Of a stretch of DNA of 64,000 nt, positions 25,532-33,645 are shown piece after piece (position 1 is the stretch's first letter; each line of letters begins with the position of its first letter). A program made the translations under genes and the position numbers. Below the pieces are notes generated by a model. The model saw only the letters and a program-made list of their open reading frames with translations, did no database searches and was not told where the DNA came from. This DNA is from Alicyclobacillus kakegawensis NBRC 103104 (GTDB taxonomy: Bacteria > Bacillota > Bacilli > Alicyclobacillales > Alicyclobacillaceae), in assembly GCF_001552655.1 (NCBI RefSeq), contig NZ_BCRP01000015.1, positions 1-64,000 on the forward strand. Reading direction: 5' to 3'.

Positions 25532-25692
25532 GCCCATCCCTCTCTCGCATCAGGTTCACCATAATACCCATATCCTGCCCACACGCTCCGGGCCAATGCG
25601 CTAGGCATAGTTTGTCCGCGGGCCGCATAGCCATCATGGTGAGACCACGGCGGAGTGGCCGGAAAGCCGCGCCAAGCAAGGGAGGGCTGCCT

Positions 25693-26058
25693 GTGTACGC
25701 ACGGGTCTATGACCGTCTCGTCGGCTGGCTGTGTCTTGCCTCCGCCGCCGTCGGCTGGCTGTCCGGACGTATCGGCGATTATATGCACATCTGGCCGCTG
25801 GAATCCTGCATCCTGTTGGGCATCGGTGTCCTGGCCCTGCTGGGCGCGCGTGCGCGGCTGCGCTATACCGTCGCCGTCGCGTTGGTTCTGGGTCTCGCGC
25901 TGTTCTTGTGGGGCGTGACTGGAAGCGTGCACCCCCACCTGCCCGGCGCCACGGCAGAGCCGTTGGAATGCGCGTTGCGCATCGTGGCCGGAGCCTGGGG
26001 AGTCTATACAGCGGTTGAAGACACCTTGAGCTGGCGCCGTCACCGCCAGACAGCATGA
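25693..26058 (+). CDS. Small four-helix membrane protein of unknown function
   Basis: 121 residues from GTG 25693, with AAGGGAGGG six bases upstream. Four hydrophobic segments are visible (LVGWLCLASAAVGWL, SCILLGIGVLALLG, YTVAVALVLGLALFLWG, and a weaker C-terminal ALRIVAGAWGVYTAV) with a short HPHLPG loop. This is reminiscent of small DUF4383-type membrane proteins, but the match is only in layout. A longer upstream frame exists on this strand but lacks a ribosome site. It lies 66 bases before the CBS-domain gene and may share its transcript. Confidence 0.6.
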   Translation: MYARVYDRLVGWLCLASAAVGWLSGRIGDYMHIWPLESCILLGIGVLALLGARARLRYTVAVALVLGLALFLWGVTGSVHPHLPGATAEPLECALRIVAGAWGVYTAVEDTLSWRRHRQTA

Positions 26059-26124
26059 AGCGGCGCAACGGGCGCATACTAACCGGGCGGACCTGTCCGC
26101 ACACTGCACCAAGGGGGCGATTGC

Positions 26125-26562
26125 ATGAAAGTCCGGGACTTGATGACGGCCAACGTTTCGTATGTCCAGGAGTCCGACCCTGTACAGAAAGCCGCCCAAA
26201 TCATGAACTCGGTCAACTGTGGATCGGTTCCGGTGTGCGACGCCAACAAGCGCGTCGTCGGCATCATCACCGATCGAGACATCGCCTGCAAGGCTGTGGC
26301 CAACGGTCAGTTCAACGCCCAAGTCCGCGACTGCATGAGCCGCCAGGTGATTACAGCCACCCCGGACACAGACGCACACGAAGCGGCTGACCTGATGGCC
26401 CAACACCAAATTCGACGCCTGCCGGTGTGCGACAGCGCGGGCACCCTCCAGGGCATTTGCGCGATTGGCGACCTGGCACGCCAAAACATCCACATCAACG
26501 AAGCGGGCGACGCGCTCAGCCGGATCTCGCAGCCGACGCAGGCACAGAGCCAGCTGCAATAA
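26125..26562 (+). CDS. Two-CBS-domain protein
   Basis: 145 residues consisting of a CBS pair: MKVRDLMTANVSYVQESDPV to ITDRDIACKAV, and CMSRQVITATPDTDAHEAAD to IGDLARQNI. CBS pairs bind adenosine nucleotides or S-adenosylmethionine and act as energy or redox sensors; stand-alone pairs occur in many bacilli (YhcV-type) and are linked to spores or stress. AAGGGGGCG precedes the ATG. No effector domain is attached, so it must act in trans. A terminator follows at once. Confidence 0.88.
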   Translation: MKVRDLMTANVSYVQESDPVQKAAQIMNSVNCGSVPVCDANKRVVGIITDRDIACKAVANGQFNAQVRDCMSRQVITATPDTDAHEAADLMAQHQIRRLPVCDSAGTLQGICAIGDLARQNIHINEAGDALSRISQPTQAQSQLQ

Positions 26563-26575
26563 CGGTTTTCCATTG

Positions 26576-26607
26576 GCCCGTGGGCGCTTCGGCCCGCGGG
26601 CTGTTTT
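26576..26607 (+). terminator. Rho-independent terminator of the CBS gene
   Basis: GCCCGTGGGC and GCCCGCGGGC form a 10-bp stem (one G-T pair) with a 6-base loop, followed by TGTTTTAT, 14 bases after the stop codon. Confidence 0.8.
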
Positions 26608-26641
26608 ATGGCTTTTGGAACCATCACTCAAACAAAGAGCC

Positions 26642-26658
26642 CCACGCCTGCGGCGTGG
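26642..26658 (-). terminator. Terminator of the SASP gene
   Basis: CCACGCC and GGCGTGG form a 7-bp stem with a 3-base loop; read on the minus strand it is followed by GGCTCTTTGTTTG. It lies 30 bases beyond the stop codon of the spore protein gene. Confidence 0.7.
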
Positions 26659-26687
26659 AGCCCTTTACCAACACAACCATTCGTTTG

Positions 26688-26903
26688 TCAGCCGCGGCCA
26701 GCCAGCTGCTGCTCCGCCAGCGCCACCAGTTTCCGCGTGATATTTCCCCCGATAGCACCGGTGTCGCGAGTGGCCATCGTGCCCCAATAGCCATCAGAAG
26801 GGGGCTGAATGCCCAACTCGGAGGCCACCTCATACTTCAACTGGTCCAACGCCTTCGCCGCGCTCTGCACGACCAGCGTGTTCGACTTCTGTCCTTGTGC
26901 CAT
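26688..26903 (-). CDS. Alpha/beta-type small acid-soluble spore protein
   Basis: 71 residues. Two conserved blocks of the family are present: LKYEVASELGI, which holds the GPR protease cleavage site, and the helical DNA-binding end GYWGTMATRDTGAIGGNITR followed by KLVALAEQQL. These proteins coat spore DNA and protect it from UV and heat, and are degraded at germination. GGGAGGTG lies six bases before the ATG. Expression is expected in the forespore under sigma-G. This gene is firm evidence that the organism forms endospores. Confidence 0.95.
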   Translation of the reverse strand: MAQGQKSNTLVVQSAAKALDQLKYEVASELGIQPPSDGYWGTMATRDTGAIGGNITRKLVALAEQQLAGRG

Positions 26904-26971
26904 GTTTATCACCTCCCTGGTGTAGGCATAGTGTGCCCGCATCAAGGAGGGATACGCTGTTACATTCTGGC

Positions 26972-28108
26972 TCACCCACGTTCGGCGAGCGGCACAAAGC
27001 GGCGATCCGTCTCGCCCGTGTACTCGGCGCGCGGGCGAATCAAACGGTTGTTCTGGTACTGTTCCAGCACGTGCGCGGTCCAGCCGGAAATGCGGCTGCA
27101 CGCGAAGATGGGCGTGTACAGGTGGATAGGCAGGCCGATGCTGTAGTACATGGAAGCCGAATAGAAGTCCACGTTCGCGTTAAGCCCTTTCTTCTCGCGC
27201 ATCAACTGCTCCATCCGCTGCGACATCTCGAACCACTTGGTCTCGCCGGCCCGTTCCCCGGCCTGTTTGCTCAACTGGCGCAGGTGCGTCGCGCGCGGAT
27301 CCTCCGTGCGGTACACGCGATGGCCAAAGCCCATGATCTTGCGCTTGGCCGCCAACGCTTCCGTCAGCCACGCATCCACGTTATCTATCGAGCCAACTTC
27401 CAGCAGTGTCCGCATCACCCGCTCGTTGGCTCCGCCGTGCAGCGGCCCCTTCAGGGTTCCGATAGCCGAGACGATGGCCGAGTAGATATCCGATAGCGTA
27501 CCCGCGGTGACACGGGCAGAGAACGTGGAAGCGTTCAGTTCATGATCCGCATGCAGGATGAGTGCCGTGTTGAACGCCCGTTCCGTAAACTCGTCCGGTT
27601 TCTCCCCTTTCAGCTGATACAAGAAACTGGCCGCCATACTGAGACTCGCGTCCGGTTCCACCGGCGCCAACCCCTGCCGCAGACGCTCTGCCGCCGCGAC
27701 AATCGTCGGCACCTGGGCCACCAAACGCGTCGCCTTGCGGACGCTGGCCTCATACGAGTCGTCGGCGGCGTCCGGATCGAACAAGGCGGCGTAGGAAACG
27801 GCCGTCCGCAGAACGTCCATCGGATTGGCGTCCTTCGGCAGGCCGCTGAGCAATTCCATCACTTTTGGGTGCAGCGCCCGTTGACTCGCAATCGCTTGCT
27901 TCAACTCGGTGAGCTGGGCTTTGTTGGGCAAGTCCCCATGCCACAGCAGATAAATCACTTCTTCAAACGAAGCCCCGCCGTTCACCAAGTCGTGAATGTT
28001 GTACCCGCGATAAATCAATCGGCCTTCCCGGCCGTCCAAGTAGCAGATCTCGGACGTGTTCGCTACCACATCCTCTAACCCGGCTTTGAACGCAGCTTGC
28101 TGGCTCAT
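26972..28108 (-). CDS. citZ: Citrate synthase (type II-like small form)
   Basis: 378 residues. The catalytic set is visible: His in [10 protein letters not shown], His in GPLHGGANE, and Asp in [11 protein letters not shown]; the substrate-binding R in GFGHRVYRT is present. The length fits the small citrate synthases of bacilli. It condenses oxaloacetate with acetyl-CoA to citrate. 2-Methylcitrate synthase is a close relative and cannot be excluded by sequence alone, but no other methylcitrate-cycle genes are nearby. GGGAGGG lies seven bases before the ATG. The gene is monocistronic and divergent from tpx. Confidence 0.9.
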   Translation of the reverse strand: MSQQAAFKAGLEDVVANTSEICYLDGREGRLIYRGYNIHDLVNGGASFEEVIYLLWHGDLPNKAQLTELKQAIASQRALHPKVMELLSGLPKDANPMDVLRTAVSYAALFDPDAADDSYEASVRKATRLVAQVPTIVAAAERLRQGLAPVEPDASLSMAASFLYQLKGEKPDEFTERAFNTALILHADHELNASTFSARVTAGTLSDIYSAIVSAIGTLKGPLHGGANERVMRTLLEVGSIDNVDAWLTEALAAKRKIMGFGHRVYRTEDPRATHLRQLSKQAGERAGETKWFEMSQRMEQLMREKKGLNANVDFYSASMYYSIGLPIHLYTPIFACSRISGWTAHVLEQYQNNRLIRPRAEYTGETDRRFVPLAERG

Positions 28109-28297
28109 ACGATTTCCCTCCCAAATCACGCCACATGTGGCCACAGGGTCGATTATACTACAACCTGACGAGCAGGGAAAAACGCCGTGTCAGCGGCCCC
28201 AAACGTCGATGCGCCGTATCCGGGGCCGCGTGTCCTGCCGACCACTGGCGGTCCAGGGTCAGGATGGAAAGCGTGTGACCCCCTCCCGGCCATTAGC

Positions 28298-28325
28298 TTG
28301 TCTGGGAACACAGGTGTGCTATGAT
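28298..28325 (+). promoter_or_regulatory. Likely sigma-A promoter of tpx
   Basis: TTGTCT at 28298-28303 and TATGAT at 28320-28325 are 16 bases apart, about 60 bases before the tpx start codon. Both boxes match four to five of six consensus positions. Confidence 0.55.
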
Positions 28326-28385
28326 GAAATTGTGCCCACTAGTCGGGCAAATTCATCACCCATCTTTAAGAGAGGAAGGGAATAT

Positions 28386-28904
28386 ATGGAGCAGGAGCGC
28401 GCCGGAGTTGTGACCTTTGCGGGCAAGCCCGTTACCTTGATTGGCCCGGAAATCCGCGTGGGCGACAAGGCCCCGGACTTTGAAGTTCTGGCCAATGATC
28501 TGTCCCCGGTCAGGCTGGCGGATACCCGTGGCAAGGTCCGCATCATCAGTGTCGTGCCGTCGCTGGACACGGGGGTCTGCGACGCGCAGACGCGTCGATT
28601 TAACCAAGAGGCTTCCGCGCTGGGAGAAAACGTGGTGGTCCTGACCATCAGCGCCGACCTGCCGTTTGCACAAAAGCGCTGGTGCGCGGCTGCGGGCATC
28701 GACCGCGTGCAGACCTTGTCTGACCACCGAGACATGTCCTTCGGCCGGGCCTACGGAACCTACATGAAAGAACTGCGCCTGAACTGTCGAGCCGTCTTTG
28801 TGGTCGATTCCAATGACATGGTCACCTACGTGGAGTATGTCCCGGAGGTCACTCAACACCCGAACTATGAGGCCGCGCTCAGCGCCGCCAAAGCGGCCCG
28901 CTGA
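28386..28904 (+). CDS. tpx: Thiol peroxidase (atypical 2-Cys peroxiredoxin)
   Basis: 172 residues. The peroxidatic Cys65 is in [14 protein letters not shown] and the resolving Cys100 in KRWCAAAGI, 35 residues later, as in Tpx. The N-terminal block AGKPVTLIG and the C-terminal YEAALSAAK are family-typical. It reduces hydroperoxides using thioredoxin in the cytoplasm. The start is the ATG after GAGGAAGGG; the upstream open frame is not coding. A sigma-A-like promoter lies 60 bases upstream. Confidence 0.95.
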   Translation: MEQERAGVVTFAGKPVTLIGPEIRVGDKAPDFEVLANDLSPVRLADTRGKVRIISVVPSLDTGVCDAQTRRFNQEASALGENVVVLTISADLPFAQKRWCAAAGIDRVQTLSDHRDMSFGRAYGTYMKELRLNCRAVFVVDSNDMVTYVEYVPEVTQHPNYEAALSAAKAAR

Positions 28905-29035
28905 ACCTCCGGGCGCGGGAATCCGCTCAACCCGCCCAGGGTGCTCCGACAGGCGTCCGCGTCCTACGGGCGTCAGGCCCCAAGCAGCGGGCGTTTGTAT
29001 CCCCCAGACTGGCGCGGGTGGCCTCTGGGCGTGAC

Positions 29036-29072
29036 AGGTTGGCCGCCAGTGTCTCGTGTTGGCGGCCAACCT
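29036..29072. repeat. Perfect 13-bp inverted repeat
   Basis: AGGTTGGCCGCCA at 29036-29048 and TGGCGGCCAACCT at 29060-29072 form a perfect stem with an 11-base loop in the 280-base gap between tpx and badI. There is no T-run, so it is not a standard terminator. The rest of the gap (28905-29186) holds no supported gene. Confidence 0.6.
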
Positions 29073-29186
29073 GGGTCAGCAGGGTCGCCAAGGCGCTGTC
29101 CAAATCCTCGGTGTGCCAGGCTGATTCGGCCGGACGGCGAACGCCCGCCGCCTCGGGACGGGCGCACCTCGCGAAGCTCTATTCCG

Positions 29187-29990
29187 CTAGCGCCAGCGTC
29201 GAAACGGACGGAAGTTCACCTTTCTTTTCTCCGTGAAGGCGCGATTGCCCTCCATCGCTTCCTCGGTTCCATAATAGAGACTGACCGCGCTCATGGCAAG
29301 CTGGGCGATACCGCCGATGTGGGCCGTGTCGGCGTTGAACGAGTATTTGGCCAGCTTCAGCGCGGTCGGGCTTTTGTCCAAGATTTCCTCGCACCAAGAC
29401 CGCACCTCGGTGAGCAAATTGGCATGCGGGACCACCTTGTTGACCAGACCCATCGCGTACGCCTCGGCGGCGCTGTAGCGACGGCATAGGTACCAGATCT
29501 CGCGCGCCCGTTTCTCGCCGACGACACGCGCCAAATAGGCCGTGCCGTAGCCCGGATCGACCGATCCGACCCTGGGCCCGACCTGGCCAAAGACCGCCCG
29601 GTCGGAGGCAATCGTCAAGTCGCACACCACATGCAAGACGTGCCCACCGCCGATGGCGTAGCCATTGACCGCCGCAAGCACCGGTTTCGGCATGTTGCGG
29701 ATGAGCGCGTGCACCTCCTCGATGTCCAGTCCCAGGTCGCTGCGGCTGCGCCCACCGTAGCCGCCGCCGGCAGCGCTGCGCTCCTTCTGGTCACCGCCGA
29801 CGCAAAACGCGCGGTCTCCTGCGCCCGTCAGCACCACCACACCAATTTCACGATCCGCCCAGGCATCGGAAAGCGCCTCAATCATCTCCTCGACGGTGCG
29901 CCACCGAAAAGCGTTGAGGACGTGCGGGCGGTTGATAGTAACGGTCGCGATTCCCGCATCCTTATGATAAAGGATGTCCTGAAAAGCCAA
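29187..29990 (-). CDS. badI: 2-ketocyclohexanecarboxyl-CoA hydrolase (BadI-like)
   Basis: 267 residues of the crotonase superfamily. Oxyanion-hole blocks are AFCVGGDQKERS and NGYAIGGGHVL; the active-site region reads GPRVGSVDPGYGTAYLARVV. BadI and MenB are close relatives; SVDPGYGT with ARVVGEKRAREIWY, SFNADTAHIGGI and the EKRK end fit BadI better than MenB, which has SFDAGYG. BadI hydrolytically opens the ring of 2-ketocyclohexane-1-carboxyl-CoA to pimelyl-CoA. The two genes upstream encode BadH-like and AliA-like proteins, which supports this reading over menaquinone synthesis. It is the last gene of the operon, 12 bases after badH. Confidence 0.8.
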   Translation of the reverse strand: MAFQDILYHKDAGIATVTINRPHVLNAFRWRTVEEMIEALSDAWADREIGVVVLTGAGDRAFCVGGDQKERSAAGGGYGGRSRSDLGLDIEEVHALIRNMPKPVLAAVNGYAIGGGHVLHVVCDLTIASDRAVFGQVGPRVGSVDPGYGTAYLARVVGEKRAREIWYLCRRYSAAEAYAMGLVNKVVPHANLLTEVRSWCEEILDKSPTALKLAKYSFNADTAHIGGIAQLAMSAVSLYYGTEEAMEGNRAFTEKRKVNFRPFRRWR

Positions 29991-30002
29991 CTCCCGCGCC
30001 CC

Positions 30003-30746
30003 CTAACACATGGTAAGCCCGCCGCTGACGCTCAACGTCTGGCCGGTGATGTAGCCGGCGTCCTCCGAAGCCAAGAAGGCCACCGCCGCGGCCACATCTT
30101 CCGGCTGCCCGAGCCGCCGCATGGGCACGGCTTTGGTCATGGCGTCTACGAGGCGCGGATGACCGGCCGCCACCTGCGTGAGCAGTGAGGTCTGCGTCGG
30201 ACCGGGGCAGACCGTGTTGGCGGTCACGCCGTGCTGCGCCACTTCTCGAGCTATCGTCTTGGTAAAGGCAAGGATGCCTCCCTTGGCCGCTGAATACACC
30301 GCCTCGCCTGAGGACCCAACACGGCCCGCGTCGGAGCCGATGTTGACAATGCGGCCATACCCGGCCTTCATCATGATGGGGAGTGCCTGGTGCGTAAAGC
30401 GAATGCTCCCCAGCAGGTTGACCTCCAGAATCTTCCGCCATGTCGGCTCGTCGCTGTCCACAAACGGCTCCACCTTATCCCAGCCGGCGTTGTTGACCAA
30501 TACGTCCCAGCGGCCATAGCGATCCATCACCACATCGCGGGTGCGCACCACGTCCGCTGTCTTGCAGACGTCGCACGCCTGCGCGACGGCTTCGCCGTCC
30601 GCCGCCCGGATTTCGGCGGCGGTCGCCTCCGCCAACTCGCCCTGGATGTCTGCGGCGACCACGCACAGCCCCGCTTGCGCCAACCGCAAAGCGATAGCCC
30701 GACCGATGCCCTGGCCGGCCCCCGTGACCACCGCCACCCTCTCCAT
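30003..30746 (-). CDS. badH: 2-hydroxycyclohexanecarboxyl-CoA dehydrogenase (BadH-like SDR)
   Basis: 247 residues of the classical SDR family. The NAD site is VVTGAGQGIGRA, NNAGWDKVEPF is the NNAG block, and the active site is Ser plus VYSAAKGG (YxxxK). The surrounding IGSDAGRVGSSGEAVY, VCPGPTQTSLL and the C-terminal TGQTLSVSGGLTM resemble BadH of Rhodopseudomonas closely. BadH oxidises the 2-hydroxy to the 2-keto acyl-CoA, the substrate of BadI. Start at the ATG behind GGGAGGTGG. It is the middle gene of aliA-badH-badI. A generic 3-oxoacyl reductase is the alternative reading. Confidence 0.78.
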   Translation of the reverse strand: MERVAVVTGAGQGIGRAIALRLAQAGLCVVAADIQGELAEATAAEIRAADGEAVAQACDVCKTADVVRTRDVVMDRYGRWDVLVNNAGWDKVEPFVDSDEPTWRKILEVNLLGSIRFTHQALPIMMKAGYGRIVNIGSDAGRVGSSGEAVYSAAKGGILAFTKTIAREVAQHGVTANTVCPGPTQTSLLTQVAAGHPRLVDAMTKAVPMRRLGQPEDVAAAVAFLASEDAGYITGQTLSVSGGLTMC

Positions 30747-30797
30747 CACACTCCACCTCCCGCCCTGCCGGAGTGTTGCGGACACCCCTGACGGCTG

Positions 30798-32432
30798 TTA
30801 ATCGCCTTCCGCCAACAGCTGTTCACGCAGCTTGAACTTTTGAATCTTGCCGCTCGGCGTCCGCGGCAACTCCTCGACGAGCCGCAAAAATTCCGGCCAG
30901 TAGTGGTTTGCCACCCCCTTTTCGCGCAAGAACGCCTGCAGGCGCGACAGCGTCAACGGCTCGCTGCCCGGTTTTTGCACGATAAAGGCGCAGACCCGCT
31001 CCTGCAGCCGCGGGTCCGGCTTGGCGACCAACGCCGCCGCCTGCACGTCCGCATGCTCATGCAGGACGTCCTCCAGGTAACTGACCGGAATGTTTTCACC
31101 GCCGCGGATGATGATGTCTTTCGTCCTGCCTGTGATCTTGATATACCCGTCCTCATCCATCACGGCTCGGTCACCGGTCCGAAACCAACCGTCCTCCGTA
31201 AACGACTCCTGCATCAATTCTGGCTGATCTAAGTATCCGACAAACAGGGTGGCCCCACGGCACTGCAGGTCTCCCTCTTGCCCGGGCGGACACAGGCTGC
31301 CATCGCGGGCGACGACGCGCACCTCCAATCCGGGAAAGACAACGCCGTCGGTGGTGGTCAGCTTCTCTAGCGGATCGTCCGGTCTGGTCACGGTCACGAG
31401 AGCGTTCTCGGTCTGTCCCCAGCCGGCCAACACCTTGCAATTCGGAACTACCGCCAAGGCCTGGCGGATGACCGGACGCGGAATGGGCGCGCCGTAGCAG
31501 CCCCAGATGCGCAGCGACGAGACGTCGTATTCCCGCAGATTGGCGGCGTGAATGAAGTCGTACAAGAACGGCGTCGCTCCGTTGGTGACCGTGATGCGGT
31601 GAGCGGCGACCAGCCGGACGAACTCCTCCGGGTCCCACACGTCCTGATAGACCGCCGTCGCCCCGAGCATGGTCGGCAGCAGCACCCCATACAAGAACCC
31701 GGTCTGGTGCCCGAAGGTGGAGGCCATGTGAAACACATCGTCCACACCGACCTGCATCCGCTTCGCCCATGCCACGATGGGCCCGTTGAGCGTGTTGTGA
31801 GTATGAATCACCCCTTTGGGCATGCCGGTCGTCCCGGAGGTGAAGATGAGTTCTGCGGGGTCATCCGGGGAAGGCCGGAACGCGTCCAGGTCTGCGTCGT
31901 CTCTGCCCTCCTCAAAAGCGTTTTCCATGAACGATTCCCAGCTGTCGGGCTGCGTTCGGCCGACCACCAGGACGTTGTCGCCCAGTGGCACGCGCCCGGC
32001 GACCTCGCGGAGCATGGCTGGGTAATCAAAACCGCGAAACTCTCTCGGAATCACGATGAGCTTTGGCTGCGCCTGGCGGAGCATCACCTCCAGCTCGCGG
32101 CCGCGATAAATGGGGATGAGCGGATTGGATATGGCGCCGATGCGGGAACAGGCGTAATGCAAGATGATCCACTCGCACCAATTGGGCAATTGGAAGGACA
32201 CGACATCCCCCGCGCGGATGCCCATTTCCAACAAGCCGAACGCGGCGCGGCGGACCTTGTCTGCGAGTTCCCGATACGTATACCGATGCAACGGATCCAA
32301 AATCGCGACCTTGTCTGGCAATCGCTGCGCCGCCTCGGCCAGAAAGTCGGACACCGTCTTGTCCGGCCAATGGCCTTCGCGGCGGTACACGTCCCGCTGC
32401 GCGGGCGGATGATGGAACCACCACGTTTGCAC
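30798..32432 (-). CDS. aliA: Cyclohexanecarboxylate-CoA ligase-like acyl-CoA synthetase
   Basis: 544 residues of the ANL (AMP-forming) superfamily. The AMP motif FTSGTTGMPKGVIHTH, the GWGQTENALV block, the hinge GDRAVMDEDGYIKITGR and the catalytic lysine in PRTPSGKIQKFKLR are intact. It activates a carboxylic acid as CoA thioester with ATP. The aliA name is based mainly on its position in front of badH and badI; the sequence itself fits medium-chain and cyclohexanecarboxylate ligases. The start is GTG, with GGAGG nine bases upstream. First gene of the operon. BadJ and BadK relatives are not in the window. Confidence 0.72.
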   Translation of the reverse strand: MQTWWFHHPPAQRDVYRREGHWPDKTVSDFLAEAAQRLPDKVAILDPLHRYTYRELADKVRRAAFGLLEMGIRAGDVVSFQLPNWCEWIILHYACSRIGAISNPLIPIYRGRELEVMLRQAQPKLIVIPREFRGFDYPAMLREVAGRVPLGDNVLVVGRTQPDSWESFMENAFEEGRDDADLDAFRPSPDDPAELIFTSGTTGMPKGVIHTHNTLNGPIVAWAKRMQVGVDDVFHMASTFGHQTGFLYGVLLPTMLGATAVYQDVWDPEEFVRLVAAHRITVTNGATPFLYDFIHAANLREYDVSSLRIWGCYGAPIPRPVIRQALAVVPNCKVLAGWGQTENALVTVTRPDDPLEKLTTTDGVVFPGLEVRVVARDGSLCPPGQEGDLQCRGATLFVGYLDQPELMQESFTEDGWFRTGDRAVMDEDGYIKITGRTKDIIIRGGENIPVSYLEDVLHEHADVQAAALVAKPDPRLQERVCAFIVQKPGSEPLTLSRLQAFLREKGVANHYWPEFLRLVEELPRTPSGKIQKFKLREQLLAEGD

Positions 32433-32607
32433 GTGCGCACACCTCCGTATGATGCTGCAAATTGCAGACCGCGAGATCGCCCGCCGCTGGGCATGCGGCC
32501 CGCTGAGGGCAATTGTTGGCGCGACCTCACAGGTTCACATCGGCAACGATTGCGCTTCTAGTGAACCATACACCCCATTCTCCCGAATTATGACGAAAAA
32601 ATGAAGA

Positions 32608-32632
32608 GAGACAGGAGAAATTCTCCTGTCTC
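32608..32632 (-). terminator. Terminator of the ComA-like/FolC-like pair
   Basis: GAGACAGGAG and CTCCTGTCTC form a perfect 10-bp stem with a 5-base loop; read on the minus strand it is followed by TCTTCATTTTTTCG. It lies 27 bases past the ComA-like stop codon. Confidence 0.8.
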
Positions 32633-32658
32633 CCGCTCATTCCCACAACGGCCGACGC

Positions 32659-33588
32659 TCAGGAAGGGGCGTCCCTGTGTCTGCGTCCAGACGGCCCGCG
32701 GCGCCCGTCCAGCCAAATCACAGGCCCTGCGGTCTCCGCTCGCGGCCTCGGCGGCGGTGCGTCCAACGCCGATGGGGCCGCTTCTGCCCCTTGCTCATCG
32801 GCGGCCTCCTCAAGCCACACCCACTCGGGATCCACGCCCCGCCGGAGCCCTTCCAGCACGGCCACCGACTCCGGCGCCACGTCGCCGAGGTTTAGCTTCG
32901 TCCCCAACTCCGCGAGCAGGCGGAATTGCAGGAGCCGACTGGGGGTTTTCAGGATCAGCCGGTTCTGCAACGGACCGACGCCCTCCAGGATATTGGCGAG
33001 GCGACGTTTTTGCCGCCCCCACCACATATCGTCGGCCCCCCTGGGCCCATACGGCAGCGGCAGCAAAATGTAATCCGCCCCCGCCTGCAGGTCGGCGTGC
33101 AGGTGGCGGACGACCGTGTCCACGCTCGCGCCGGCCGCGCGCCGCGGCACCTGCGACAGCACCAACAGTCCCAGCGCGTGCGCGCGGCGAACGACGTCCC
33201 GGCGCTGACGCGGGCCCATACGCTCCGGTTCATCCGCCATGATCAGCGCCCGCAACCCTGCCTCAGCCACAGACTGGATATACGCGGGCAAAGCGTCCTG
33301 ATCCCAGGCCGCGGCGAACGCCTGGCCGCTGGGACAGGCCAACACCCCGTACTCCTGGCACAAGCACACCTTATCCATAACCCATTCGGGCGCGCGCATC
33401 ACGGCGTGGCACCCGGACAACAACCAGAAATCGATGCCTTCAGCGGCTGCCTGCAAGCAGTCGCGCATGCCCGCCGAGGTCATCCCATCGTCGAGCACCA
33501 CTGTCAGCCCGGCAATCCGAGGTTTCCCGACTCGTTCGCGCAGCGACTGGCGCATCCAATCCGTCCAATGTGCACGGTCCACCGTCAC
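32659..33588 (-). CDS. Divergent ComA-family (phosphosulfolactate synthase-like) TIM-barrel protein
   Basis: 309 residues. The first 250 follow the ComA/YitD pattern: a strand RIAGLTVVLDDGMT, a helix, then GIDFWLLSGCHAVM, YGVLACPSGQAF, AEAGLRALIMADEPE and a later ALGLLVLSQVPRR. In true phosphosulfolactate synthases the first strand ends in DKG and the second has KLG; here they are DDG (residues 33-35) and LLSGC, so the usual lysines are replaced and the standard reaction with phosphoenolpyruvate and sulfite is doubtful. The last 50 residues are low-complexity (Pro/Arg/Asp). It follows the FolC-like gene by 57 bases on the same strand, so the two are likely one transcript. Confidence 0.55.
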   Translation of the reverse strand: MTVDRAHWTDWMRQSLRERVGKPRIAGLTVVLDDGMTSAGMRDCLQAAAEGIDFWLLSGCHAVMRAPEWVMDKVCLCQEYGVLACPSGQAFAAAWDQDALPAYIQSVAEAGLRALIMADEPERMGPRQRRDVVRRAHALGLLVLSQVPRRAAGASVDTVVRHLHADLQAGADYILLPLPYGPRGADDMWWGRQKRRLANILEGVGPLQNRLILKTPSRLLQFRLLAELGTKLNLGDVAPESVAVLEGLRRGVDPEWVWLEEAADEQGAEAAPSALDAPPPRPRAETAGPVIWLDGRRGPSGRRHRDAPS

Positions 33589-33645
33589 ACCTCCCGAGGC
33601 CCCAATTTGCCTACACCAGCATATGGGCGGGAAAAGGGGAAGGTG

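Noticed and set aside
29187-29990. Naming the crotonase-family gene menB
   Set aside because: Active-site surroundings and both operon partners fit BadI better, and no other men gene is nearby.
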